In this document: piece by piece, positions 7,358 to 15,146 of the stretch
Position numbering within the stretch: position 1 is the first letter of the stretch
Layout: each line of letters starts with the position of its first letter
Assembly (NCBI RefSeq): GCF_009755605.1
Contig: NZ_WPNZ01000003.1
Location: 124,001-188,000, forward strand
Length of the DNA stretch: 64,000 nt
Reading direction: 5' to 3'
Origin: Streptomyces typhae
Lineage (GTDB): Bacteria; Actinomycetota; Actinomycetes; Streptomycetales; Streptomycetaceae
Notes under the pieces: generated by a model
Database searches by the model: none
The model's input: only the letters and a program-made list of their open reading frames with translations
What the model was told of the DNA's origin: nothing
Translations under genes and position numbers: made by a program

Positions 7358-7651
7358 GTGTCCACACCGCTGACCAACCCCCGCGTAGCCGACGTCGACC
7401 TCGTCACCCACTCCCCCGACGGCGAGTCTCGCGGCCTGTTCGAACGGACCGGGGACCTGTTCCCGCTCAATCCCATGGGCCACATCCTGACCGCGATCGC
7501 CGACGCGCCTTCTTCGGCCCGCCCGTGGGGACTGCGGTTCGCTGAGATCCCCCGCCCGTCCTGCGGCAAGCATGAAGGGGGAAGCAAGACGACCACCGGC
7601 GACACCCCCGACGGCAAAGGACCGCACACCGAAGAGACCCAGACCGACTGA
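7358..7651 (+). CDS. tgmA: Graspetide precursor peptide (putative ATP-grasp target RiPP)
   Basis: GTG at 7358 follows GAGGAG (7346-7351) by six bases and gives a 97-residue peptide. It carries the family hallmark PWGLR at residues 56-60 (ARPWGLRFAEIPRP), preceded by an FPLNPMGH-type segment also common in these leaders. The C-terminal core begins after about residue 70. It is rich in Thr, Asp and Glu, with three threonines at 78-80 followed by GDTPDG and an acidic tail TEETQTD. These are the hydroxyl donors and carboxylates joined by omega-ester bonds in graspetides. The ligase gene starts 12 bases after the stop. It was chosen over longer in-frame starts because of the ribosome site and because translation further upstream is low-complexity. 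Confidence 0.85.
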   Translation: MSTPLTNPRVADVDLVTHSPDGESRGLFERTGDLFPLNPMGHILTAIADAPSSARPWGLRFAEIPRPSCGKHEGGSKTTTGDTPDGKGPHTEETQTD

Positions 7652-7663
7652 GGGCGGCCGAAG

Positions 7664-8647
7664 ATGAAGAGCACCGTTCTCATCCTCACCGACAAGACCG
7701 ACATCACCGCCGGCCGCGTCGCCGCCGAACTCGCCATCCGCGGCGTACCGCTCGTGCGCCTGGACCCGGCCGAATTTCCCACGCGCCTGAGCATGTCTGC
7801 CGAGATCACCACCGGCGCGCCGTGGACGGGCGCCCTCAACAGCCGAGCCGACAGCAGCCCCGTCGTCGACCTGGCCTCCATCAGCGCCGTCTACTACCGT
7901 CGCCCTACCCAGTTCCGGTTACCCGACGGCATGAACCGCGCCGAGCAGACCTTCGCCTACGGCGAGGCCCGGCGCGGTTTCGGCGGCGTCCTCGGCGCAC
8001 TGGACTCCGCCCGGTGGGTCAACGACCGGGTCGCCGCCGCCCAAGCCGAGTACAAGCCCCTGCAACTCGCCACCGCAACCCGCGTCGGCCTGACCGTCCC
8101 CGACACCCTGATCACATCCGAGCCCGATCACGCCTACCAGTGGGCCAAGCAACAAGACGGTCCGATCATCTACAAGCCGCTCTCGGGCATCTGGCACGCC
8201 GACGGCGGCACCGTACGCGTGATCTACACCAACGCAGTCCAAGACCTCGACTCACTCCTCGACCCGAGCCTGGGCCACACCGCCCATCTGCTCCAGCGGC
8301 AGGTACCCAAAGATCACGAAGCACGGGCCATCGTCGTGGGACAGAAGGTCTTCACCGTCGCCATCGACGCGAGTACCTCTCGCGGGCGCAACGACTGGCG
8401 ATCGGACTACGACCACCTGGCCTACCGCGTCATCACGCTCCCCCAAACCATCGCCGACAAGCTCGTCGCGCTGCACCACGAACTCGGGCTCGTCTTCGGC
8501 GCCGTCGACCTCATCCACCGGCCCGACGGGGAATGGGTGTTCCTCGAAACGAACCAGACCGGCGAATGGGACTGGCTCGCCGGAGAAACCGGCATCCCCG
8601 TAGCCGCAGCCCTGGCCGACGAGCTCACCGTAAAGGCCCCCGCATGA
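7664..8647 (+). CDS. tgmB: ATP-grasp ribosomal peptide maturase (graspetide ligase)
   Basis: This 327-residue ATP-grasp enzyme activates side-chain carboxylates of the precursor with ATP and closes esters (or amides) with Thr/Ser (or Lys). The N-terminal strand MKSTVLILTDKTDITAGRVA and the segment AVYYRRPTQFRLPDG match the MvdD/TgmB-type pre-ATP-grasp domain. The ATP-binding part includes IIYKPLSGIWHADG (lysine of the grasp), HLLQRQVPKDHEARAIVVG and the metal-binding end GEWVFLETNQTGEWDWL with its conserved E and N. It lies directly behind the precursor and overlaps the methyltransferase start by four bases (ATGA). The family is the SAV_5884 type of Streptomyces. Confidence 0.9.
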   Translation: MKSTVLILTDKTDITAGRVAAELAIRGVPLVRLDPAEFPTRLSMSAEITTGAPWTGALNSRADSSPVVDLASISAVYYRRPTQFRLPDGMNRAEQTFAYGEARRGFGGVLGALDSARWVNDRVAAAQAEYKPLQLATATRVGLTVPDTLITSEPDHAYQWAKQQDGPIIYKPLSGIWHADGGTVRVIYTNAVQDLDSLLDPSLGHTAHLLQRQVPKDHEARAIVVGQKVFTVAIDASTSRGRNDWRSDYDHLAYRVITLPQTIADKLVALHHELGLVFGAVDLIHRPDGEWVFLETNQTGEWDWLAGETGIPVAAALADELTVKAPA

Positions 8648-9795
8648 GCGAAGACCACGCCACCGCCCTCGCCTCCCACCTCACCGCAACCGGCAGCCTC
8701 ACGCCCTCATGGCACCAGTACTACAACGCCGTACCGCGACACCACTTCATCCCCGATGTGGCATGGGCGGTCCCAGACGGAACAGGCCCCGGCTACCCCA
8801 TCGACCGCAACCACGACGCACCCGGGTGGCTGCGCGCCGTCTACTCCAACGCCTCCATCGTGACCCAGCTCGACGCCGGCACCGGCGACCTCCGCACCGG
8901 CAAAGGAACACCCACATCGAGCTGCTCCTCACCAGCCATCGTCTTTCCGATGCTCCAAGCACTCGACGTGCTCGACGGGCACAGAGTCCTGGAAATCGGC
9001 ACAGGAAGCGGCTGGACAGCAGCACTGCTGTCCGCGCGCCTCGGCTCGCAGCACGTGACATCGGTCGAGGTCGACGAGGACATCGCCGCCCGCGCCGCCG
9101 AGTCCGTCACACGCGCCGGATACGCGCCCCACCTGATCGTCGCCGACGGGACGGACGGCTACGAGCCGAACGCACCGTTCGACCGTGTGCACGCCACCTG
9201 CGCGGTAGAGCACGTCCCGTACGCGTGGGTGCGCGACACCCGTCCCGGCGGCGTCATCGTCCTGCCCTGGCGCCCCACCTACGGCCACGGAATGCTCGCC
9301 CGTCTCGTCGTCGACGGCGACGGCCAGGCCATCGGCCGCTTCGAACGCACGGCATCCTTCATGATGCTGCGATCACAACAGCGAACCATCGGCTGGACAC
9401 CCCACCACACGGACAACGCCCACACCGAGCAAACGACCCTCGACCCCCGCACGATCATCAACGCCCCCGACGGAGCGGCACTCACCATCGCAGCACACTC
9501 ACCCGGTATCACCCAGACAGTGATCGCCGACCCCGACGGCGACGTATCACTGCTGCTGTCCGAAGCCGACACTCCCGACGGGGCATGGGCCGCGGTCGAC
9601 TACTCCGCCGGACGCAACACCTACACAGTCACCTGGTGGGGCGAACGCAACCTATGGGCACAGGTGTCCCACGCTCATCTGCGGTGGGTGTCCTGGGGGC
9701 AACCTGAACGTGCCCGGTTCGGCATCACCGTCACTCCCGACGAACAAGTCCTCTGGCTGGACCATCCCCGGCATCGCGTACTGCCGAACACCTGA
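8644..9795 (+). CDS. PIMT-like O-methyltransferase of the graspetide system
   Basis: The product has 383 residues and starts MSEDHATALASHLTAT. It is a protein-L-isoaspartate-O-methyltransferase homologue. VLEIGTGSGWTAALLS at residues 115-130 is SAM motif I, preceded by the PIMT-typical TSSCSSPAIVFPML region that contacts the substrate, and followed by VTSVEVDEDIA. A C-terminal extension of about 150 residues (beta-rich, ending VLWLDHPRHRVLPNT) distinguishes the peptide-maturation subfamily. Relatives in fuscimiditide-type clusters methylate a specific Asp of the ester-crosslinked peptide, which then cyclises to a stable aspartimide. That outcome is inferred here from family and context. It is coupled to tgmB by an ATGA overlap. 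No exporter or protease follows; an IS element lies downstream. Confidence 0.88.
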   Translation: MSEDHATALASHLTATGSLTPSWHQYYNAVPRHHFIPDVAWAVPDGTGPGYPIDRNHDAPGWLRAVYSNASIVTQLDAGTGDLRTGKGTPTSSCSSPAIVFPMLQALDVLDGHRVLEIGTGSGWTAALLSARLGSQHVTSVEVDEDIAARAAESVTRAGYAPHLIVADGTDGYEPNAPFDRVHATCAVEHVPYAWVRDTRPGGVIVLPWRPTYGHGMLARLVVDGDGQAIGRFERTASFMMLRSQQRTIGWTPHHTDNAHTEQTTLDPRTIINAPDGAALTIAAHSPGITQTVIADPDGDVSLLLSEADTPDGAWAAVDYSAGRNTYTVTWWGERNLWAQVSHAHLRWVSWGQPERARFGITVTPDEQVLWLDHPRHRVLPNT

Positions 9796-9829
9796 ACGCC
9801 AGGGCTGCCGACCGCGATCCCTCGGCGAC

Positions 9830-9905
9830 ACCACGCAGAACGGCACGGTCCTTGAACAACCGCCCGCTCGATCCCCCGGGGCCCGCCCGTGACGACGGCC
9901 GTCAT
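9830..9905 (-). pseudogene. N-terminal remnant of a short-chain dehydrogenase
   Basis: Read leftward from 9905, the sequence gives MTAVVTGGPRGIERAVVQ, a near-perfect N-terminus of a classical SDR (the NAD(P)-binding TGGxRGIGxA motif with one G-to-E change). The similarity fades after about 25 residues. No SDR catalytic YxxxK segment is visible, so only the first codons survive between the methyltransferase gene and the IS element. Confidence 0.4.
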
Positions 9906-9963
9906 GCCTTTGCGTACTCTTCTTCGACGCGACGAGAACAAGGTGTAGGACCTTCGAACGTAC

Positions 9964-10843
9964 TGAGCCTTTTCCATCGTGATCAGGCGGCGAGTTCGAG
10001 TGCGACGACGGCACGGACGACGGCGGTGATCCGGGTGGTGCTGCAGCGGAGCTTCCTCAGGAGGCGCCAACATTTGAGGGTGGCTGTAGCGCGTTCGCCG
10101 CGGCTACGAATCTTGGCGTGATCGCGGTTGTGACGACGACGCCGGCCGCGCAGGTTTTTGCCCCGGAACGGGACGCGGACAGCAGGGCCTGCGCCCTGAT
10201 GCGCCCTGTCGGCCCAGCATTTGACGTGGTCAGCGGCGAGAGCGGCGGGTGTGCCGTGGGTCCGGGCCGCGGTCAGATCGTGCACGGCTGCGGGTAGCGC
10301 GCCCGGGGCCCGGACCAGGCGGCCGGCTGGATCCGCGAGGACCTGCACGTTCATCCCGTGGTGATTCTTCTTCCCCGAGTGGTAGGGGCGGTAGGCGGCG
10401 ATGCGGTCGATCGGCAGTACGGTGCCGTCGAGGATCACGTATGCCTTCTTCCGCACCGTCGCTATGGCCTGTTCCCGCGTGGGCGCGAGAGCGGCCAGGA
10501 CGTCCACGGCCTCGCGTATGTACCGGTGGACCGTCGCGATTCCGGCGCGGAAACCTGCTGCGAGGCGGGTGTAGGTGTCGCCGCATCGCAGGTGGGCCAG
10601 GACGGGCACGGCCTGCCGGCCACACGTCGGGCGACGCCAGCGGGAGCCGATCTGTCGACGGTGGCCTGCGAGGAGAGGGGACAGGTGCTGCAGAGAGCGG
10701 CTGGACAGGTCGATGGCGGACGGGGAGACAAGCACGCGGAAGCTCCTGACAGACTGGTGATCTTGGTCGAAAACCCGCCTACCAGGAGCTTCATCCTGTT
10801 GTCAGCCCAACGGCGTACTGCTGATGCAGGTTGAGAAGGCTCA
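9964..10843. mobile_element. IS5-family insertion sequence (IS112/IS1647-like group)
   Basis: The element is about 880 bp. The left end begins TGAGCCTTTTCC at 9964, and the right end, read inward, is TGAGCCTTCTCAACC, ending at 10843. It holds one transposase gene on the minus strand. I see no clear target duplication: the left flank is ...CGTAC and the right flank is ATGTC. Loss of the duplication could reflect recombination with a second, related end at 11914-11934. Confidence 0.75.
9983..10735 (-). CDS. IS5-family DDE transposase (250 aa)
   Basis: This is a full-length transposase of the single-ORF IS5 subgroup: an N-terminal HTH region (LVSPSAIDLSSRSLQHL through GRQAVPVLAHLRCGDTYTRLAAGF), then the catalytic core. 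The first Asp lies in AYVILDGTVLPIDRI, the second in AAVHDLTAARTHG, and the Glu in RSRGERATATLKCWRLLRKLRCS. GKKNHHGMNVQVLADP is the typical subgroup signature. No frameshift is visible, so it may be active. The stop lies 19 bases inside the left inverted repeat. Confidence 0.88.
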   Translation of the reverse strand: MLVSPSAIDLSSRSLQHLSPLLAGHRRQIGSRWRRPTCGRQAVPVLAHLRCGDTYTRLAAGFRAGIATVHRYIREAVDVLAALAPTREQAIATVRKKAYVILDGTVLPIDRIAAYRPYHSGKKNHHGMNVQVLADPAGRLVRAPGALPAAVHDLTAARTHGTPAALAADHVKCWADRAHQGAGPAVRVPFRGKNLRGRRRRHNRDHAKIRSRGERATATLKCWRLLRKLRCSTTRITAVVRAVVALELAA

Positions 10844-11776
10844 ATGTCTGTGCCGTGCTGTTCACTTGGCCGCGTGGATGCCTCAGCTCTGCGCGCCCGT
10901 CTGAACGACGCCTGGCGTGCGCCCGAATTGCACTGCCCGCTGCCCGTTCATGGGGCAGGGCATGTCTGTGTGCCCAGTGACGCGGAGGATCTGGCCGAGT
11001 TGGAGCGCGTCGCTGCGGACGTGGTTGACGGGGCGGGCCGGCCGGTACGTGCCTGGGTCGTCGGGGGCAGGGCAGCAGGGGTGCCCGACGGTCCGCCGGT
11101 GGGCGGGCAGGGCGGGCTCCCCATCGGCGGGGAGGGCGGGCTGCTGGAGCTGCGCGGGTGGGTGCTGGCCGAGCACTGGTTCGGATACGGCGTGACGGCC
11201 ACCGCCGACGGCCCGCGCCGCGTCGTGATCCTCGCCCGGCGCGCGTTCACCCGCCCGCCCGGGGCCGGGTGGGTGGCGTTGCTGCGGCAGGCCACCGGGC
11301 GGACGGAGCCCGATCGGTGCGGCGTCGACTGGGCCGCGACGGAAGCCGCGCTGGGCACCGCGCTGCCCGGTGACTACAAGGACATCGTCGACGCCTTCGG
11401 CGCGGGCAGCTTCGACAAGTACCTGGACCTGCTGGTGCCGGGTGCGCCGGGCACGGACCTCGTCTCCTGGGGCCAGGACATGGAGCGGTACGCCGACCTG
11501 TACCGGCCATACCCGGTCCACCCCGCGCCCGGCGGCGTGCTCATATGGGCGACCTCCGAGCAGGAGCTGACCTTCCACTGGCTGACCGGACCGGCCGATC
11601 CCGACGACTGGCCGGTCATGGTGCAGTACCTGGACGGTGAGTGGCAGCGCTTCGACTGCGGCACCGGCGAGTTCGTGCTGCGCCTGCTCACCGACCGCAC
11701 CTCGCAGTTCGCCTTCCCGCCCTCCGCCGGACCGTTCCCCCACTGGTTCGCCTCATGGGAGCTGCCGGAGGGCTGA
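10844..11776 (+). CDS. SMI1/KNR4 family protein, possibly 5'-altered by the IS element
   Basis: The frame opens at ATG 10844, the very first base after the IS right end; the better biological start may be GTG 10874 (VDASALRARLNDAW). The C-terminal 150 residues carry the SMI1/KNR4 pattern: ALPGDYKDIVDAFGAGSFDKYLDLLVPGAPG, then a strand-rich part with GGVLIWATSEQELTFHWLTG and WPVMVQYLDGEWQRFDCGTGEFVLRLL. In bacteria this superfamily often supplies immunity to polymorphic toxins, but no toxin gene is adjacent here. Original upstream sequence or promoter may have been lost when the IS inserted or recombined. Confidence 0.75.
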   Translation: MSVPCCSLGRVDASALRARLNDAWRAPELHCPLPVHGAGHVCVPSDAEDLAELERVAADVVDGAGRPVRAWVVGGRAAGVPDGPPVGGQGGLPIGGEGGLLELRGWVLAEHWFGYGVTATADGPRRVVILARRAFTRPPGAGWVALLRQATGRTEPDRCGVDWAATEAALGTALPGDYKDIVDAFGAGSFDKYLDLLVPGAPGTDLVSWGQDMERYADLYRPYPVHPAPGGVLIWATSEQELTFHWLTGPADPDDWPVMVQYLDGEWQRFDCGTGEFVLRLLTDRTSQFAFPPSAGPFPHWFASWELPEG

Positions 11777-11913
11777 GCCCCTGCTAACCCGGCTGTCAGC
11801 GCCGCTGACCATGCTCGGCGAAGCGTCTCGGCCGCCGGGACAGACTGCGGATCTGCTGGTCACGACCTCGCTACAGATCGGTTCAGTCGTCAGCAGGCCG
11901 ATGAGCAGTACAG

Positions 11914-11934
11914 GGATGAGGTTGGAAAAGGCTC
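11914..11934. repeat. Second copy of the IS right-end terminal repeat
   Basis: Read inward, this end is TGAGCCTTTTCCAACCTCAT, closely matching the IS right end (TGAGCCTTCTCAACCTGCAT) and, over the first twelve bases, the IS left end. It implies that a second related element ended here, or that the 10844-11934 segment is flanked by two outward IS ends. Confidence 0.55.
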
Positions 11935-12274
11935 AGTGCCTGAGCATGCCACCCAGCCCCATGAATTGACCGGCGAGATGCCCACCCTCCCCTTTCGTGA
12001 CGCTCGCGTCGCCGCCACGCGCGTCGCTGTCGACGGAGTACTGCGACACCCTTTCCACTACGGCGTTTCCCTCTCCTGTGGCGTCTTCGTTGATGGCGGT
12101 CGGTCGGCGTACGGCCACAATGTCCTCCGCATCTGCTTCGTTCCAGGAGCCAGCCGCAGCGGCATAGAGGCGAAACGAAATAGTCGCCTCCCCTCGCTCC
12201 CGGCATGACCATACGCAATCGCCCCGCACACTTTGAAGGCTGTGTGGCATCGCCCACACGCCGCCTGAAAGCAC
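11933..12274 (-). pseudogene. Unrecognised ORF truncated at an IS-like end
   Basis: A leftward frame gives CRERGEATISFRLYAAAAG, then an acidic stretch with EADAEDIVAVRRPTAINEDATGEGNAVVERVSQY, before running into the IS-like end at 11934, where it stops. The composition is less GC-rich and more protein-like than random high-GC frames, but no family is recognised and no start or ribosome site stands out. It may be the 3'-trimmed remnant of a secreted or surface protein gene. Confidence 0.25.
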
Positions 12275-13043
12275 TCCCTCCGTTCATGATCGAAATTGAG
12301 CATGCGAGAGCAGCCTTCCCTCTCGGCGAATCGGGCATCTCGCCCCATGGAACGAGACCTTCTCAAGAAACCGGCAAATATTTGCCGGTTTCCATTACGG
12401 GCCGACGATCGCGGTCTAGACCATGGAGACGAATTCCACGAGCACCCACCAAGCACGCTCATCCCCCATGCGTGGCCCACGAGTTGCGGCACGGCAGGCA
12501 TCCCAAGGAGGTTGAACGCCAGCCGAAACACATCCCCTCAAACCGGGCAATTGATCGCCGTTGACGGCCTGGAGGGACTGTGGCTTAAATCCTCTGACCA
12601 GCAGGTTCAACAGGATGCGGCAGCGACTCAGGGGGCGCGGTGCAGATCATCGTTGCGATGCACACAAGCATTCCGACGCTGCCCGCGCCATGCTCTGCGT
12701 TCTGCCACCGTAAGCGCACTGGTGAGCACCCTCCCCGTGCGACTTGTACCGCGGCCGTGAATAGAGTCTGGATCTTGTCGCGGTGTGCGCATATGTTCGT
12801 CGTCCCCCCACCGGGCACCTCGCCCGGCGGCTGAGACGAGAAGGAGCGGCGTGAACTTCATGCGGGCCGGCCGGGCCGGGTAACCCGGGAAACAGCGGCG
12901 GCGCCTGCGGGAGGCACCCCTCAGACGCCGACCGCCAGATGAAACTCCCGCCCGTGCAAAGGCCGGAGATTTACCCACCATCACCGCACCGGGCTGTATT
13001 CCCATAGCCCCGGAAGCGGCATCACTTCAGAGGAGAGTGTTGC
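12275..13043. other. Gene-poor, lower-GC region
   Basis: I see no recognisable gene. GC is visibly lower than in the neighbours, for example around 12,360-12,440 and 12,560-12,640. That is typical of degraded transferred DNA. The last 200 bases lead into the replication operon and must contain its promoter. Confidence 0.4.
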
Positions 13044-13178
13044 ATGCGCGCTGCCCTGCGCAAAAGGCCGGACGACCCGGTTGGCGCGGCTGGCTGCCCC
13101 CTGCCCCTGTCCCCCGCCGGTGACCGTGTGCCGGTCGAGAGGGAACCGCTCCGGCGTCGTAGCGGGGGTGGGGTCTGA
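13044..13178 (+). CDS. Small leader ORF (44 aa) coupled to the replication-type gene
   Basis: ATG at 13044 follows AGGAGAG (13031-13037) by six bases, a better site than any for the next gene. The product starts MRALRKRPDDPVGAAG and is Arg/Pro-rich without a recognisable fold. Its TGA (13176-13178) overlaps the ATG of the next gene at 13178 (TGATG). The clear function visible in the sequence is to deliver ribosomes to the downstream start, which has no site of its own. Confidence 0.5.
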   Translation: MRAALRKRPDDPVGAAGCPLPLSPAGDRVPVEREPLRRRSGGGV

Positions 13179-14260
13179 TGGCGCGGATCCGCACGATCAA
13201 GCCGGAGGCGTTCGAGTCGGAGGACCTGGCCTCGGTGAGCGTCACCGCGGAGCGGACCTTCTTCGGGCTGCTGACCCAGGCCGACGACTCCGGCCGGCAC
13301 CGCGATCACCCCGCGATCATCGCCGGGCGGCTGTGGGCTCTGCGTCCCGAGCACTCCGCCACGCATGTCGCGCAGGACCTGGAGGAGCTGGCCGCCGCCG
13401 GGCTGATCTGCCGCTACACCGGCTGCGACGGGCGCAACTGGCTGCACATCGTCACCTGGGAGCGGCACCAGAAGATCGACCGTCCCTCCGCCTCCCGGCT
13501 GCCGCGGTGCCCACAGCACCAGGCGGGCCACAAATGCGGTGGATGCGGCGCCGCCTCCTGCCCCGACACCACCACGCCGTTCATGGTCCAGGCGGTCTCG
13601 GTGACTGCTCGACGAGCCCTCGGCGAGGACTCGTCGAAGGCTCGTGAAGCCCTCGCCCGGCCCCCGGAGGCCGGTATCGGCGACACGTCCGGCCCGTCTG
13701 CGCCCCCGCCTGTCCCAGCTCAGCCCGTGGCTGCCCGTACGCGCAACGCCCCCGGACCTCCTTCCCACCGCCCCATCGTTTCCGCAGGTCAGAGCGATTT
13801 CATCGAGGGTTCGGTGAGTCCTCGAGGAAACCTCGACGAGGCTTCCTCGTCTGGATCTAGGATCTTGGATCCTGGATCTTTCCTTACGGGGCGCGAGGCG
13901 CCCGCGCCCGACGCCTGCCCGGGAGTTTCGGCCAAGCAACTGGTGGCCGAGTACGTCCGGGACTGCCGGCGGCGCCCGCCGGAGGACTTCCTGGGCCATC
14001 TGGGCCGGAAGATCAACGCGCTGCTCGACGAGCGGTTCGAGGCCGACGACATCCGCGCCGCCCTCGAGCGGCTGCGGGCCAAGGGCCTCAACCCCAGCGT
14101 CCTGCCGAGCCTGGTGAACGAGCTGGTCAACGCACCACCGCAGCCGACCGACGGGCTGTCGTCCGCCTCCGGCGCGGGGCCCTGGGCCCACACCGCCAGC
14201 CCCTACACGCCCTACCTCAACCCCGCCCCCGGACCGACGACGTTCGGAGGCCGCCTGTGA
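13178..14260 (+). CDS. Phage/plasmid replication-initiator-like DNA-binding protein (360 aa)
   Basis: The N-terminus MARIRTIKPEAFESEDLASVSVTAERTFFGLLTQADDSGRHRDHPAIIAGRLW, then LEELAAAGLICRYTGCDGRNWLHIVTWERHQKIDRPS, is the winged-helix domain of phage and ICE replisome-organiser proteins. CPQHQAGHKCGGCGAASC may be a zinc knuckle. A long Pro/Ser-rich linker follows. The C-terminal helical domain (QLVAEYVRDCRRRPPEDFLGHLGRKINALLDERFEADDIRAALERL) resembles the part of such proteins that meets a helicase loader. The next gene is a DnaC-like ATPase with a four-base overlap, which supports a joint role in recruiting the host helicase to the element's origin. Confidence 0.75.
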   Translation: MARIRTIKPEAFESEDLASVSVTAERTFFGLLTQADDSGRHRDHPAIIAGRLWALRPEHSATHVAQDLEELAAAGLICRYTGCDGRNWLHIVTWERHQKIDRPSASRLPRCPQHQAGHKCGGCGAASCPDTTTPFMVQAVSVTARRALGEDSSKAREALARPPEAGIGDTSGPSAPPPVPAQPVAARTRNAPGPPSHRPIVSAGQSDFIEGSVSPRGNLDEASSSGSRILDPGSFLTGREAPAPDACPGVSAKQLVAEYVRDCRRRPPEDFLGHLGRKINALLDERFEADDIRAALERLRAKGLNPSVLPSLVNELVNAPPQPTDGLSSASGAGPWAHTASPYTPYLNPAPGPTTFGGRL

Positions 14261-15012
14261 CCCGCGCCCGCTACGCCGACCCCCAGCCCGCGATCCCCGA
14301 CCGGCTGCGGGAGCGCCTGGAGACCAGGCTCGCCCAGCGCGGCCTGGACCTGAAGCGCCCGCTGCCGGAGACCCCGGAGCCGATCCCGGCGCTTCAGGCC
14401 GCGCAGGCGCGGATCCCGGTCGACTACCGCGCCGCCCTGCCCGAGCACCCCGACGTCACCGCCTGGGTCCGCGCCATCTCCGCCAACGCCGCAGCCCCGA
14501 ATGTTGAGGGCGTCAACCCGCACTACGGCACTGCTGGACGGCGTCAGGTCACGCACGGGCCCAGCCTGCTGCTGTGGGGGGCCACCGGCACCGGCAAGAC
14601 CCACCAGGCATACGGGGCGATCCGCGCGCTGACCGCCGCCGGATGCGGGGTGGCCTGGCACGCCACCACCGCCGCCGACCTCTACGCCGCCCTGCGCCCG
14701 CGCCCCGGAGTGGACCCCGAGGTCCTGCTGCGGCGGCTGATGCGGATCCCGGTGCTGCTGCTCGACGACTTCGGCGCGGCCAAGCCCAGCGAGTGGACCG
14801 AGGAGATCACCTTCCGGCTGGTCAACTGGCGCTGCCAGAACCGGCTGCCCACGCTCTTCAGCAGCAACATGCCGCCCCTGCGCACCGACCAAGTGCCCGC
14901 GCGGCAGGCGGTCCTGCGCGACAAGGTCGGCGACCGCGTCCTGTCCCGCCTGTCCGGCATGTGCACCGCCATCGAATTCACCGGGCCTGATCGCCGCTAC
15001 CAGCGCCGCTGA
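14257..15012 (+). CDS. DnaC/IstB-like AAA+ ATPase, probable helicase loader
   Basis: This 251-residue protein starts at GTG 14257 (MTRARYADPQPAIPD). Walker A GATGTGKT lies at residues 108-115. Walker B is VLLLDDFGAAKPSEW; TLFSSNMPP is sensor 1, and DRVLSRLSGMCTAIEF carries the sensor 2/arginine-finger region. This order matches DnaC-type loaders and IstB helpers. Because it follows a replisome-organiser-like protein and precedes mobilisation genes, a helicase-loading role in autonomous replication of the element is more likely than transposition. It is coupled to the upstream gene by a GTGA overlap. Confidence 0.85.
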   Translation: MTRARYADPQPAIPDRLRERLETRLAQRGLDLKRPLPETPEPIPALQAAQARIPVDYRAALPEHPDVTAWVRAISANAAAPNVEGVNPHYGTAGRRQVTHGPSLLLWGATGTGKTHQAYGAIRALTAAGCGVAWHATTAADLYAALRPRPGVDPEVLLRRLMRIPVLLLDDFGAAKPSEWTEEITFRLVNWRCQNRLPTLFSSNMPPLRTDQVPARQAVLRDKVGDRVLSRLSGMCTAIEFTGPDRRYQRR

Positions 15013-15146
15013 CCTTCCTCCAGGGGTCACCGTTCCCGCCGTGCGGCCCTCGTCCACCACGCCCTGCCCTGTCTCGCCGCACTTCGCCGCCACCGCGATG
15101 GTGCCCTGCCCGCCCGCCCTCCTGTGAGGCGATCTCGGAGACTTCC

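Noticed and set aside
9961..10846. A target-site duplication flanking the IS5-family element
   Set aside because: Flanks CGTAC and ATG do not match, even when the end is shifted by one or two bases.
12540..12620. A segment with GGTTCAA and a stem-like flank resembling a tRNA T arm
   Set aside because: No matching acceptor, D arm or anticodon stem could be drawn.
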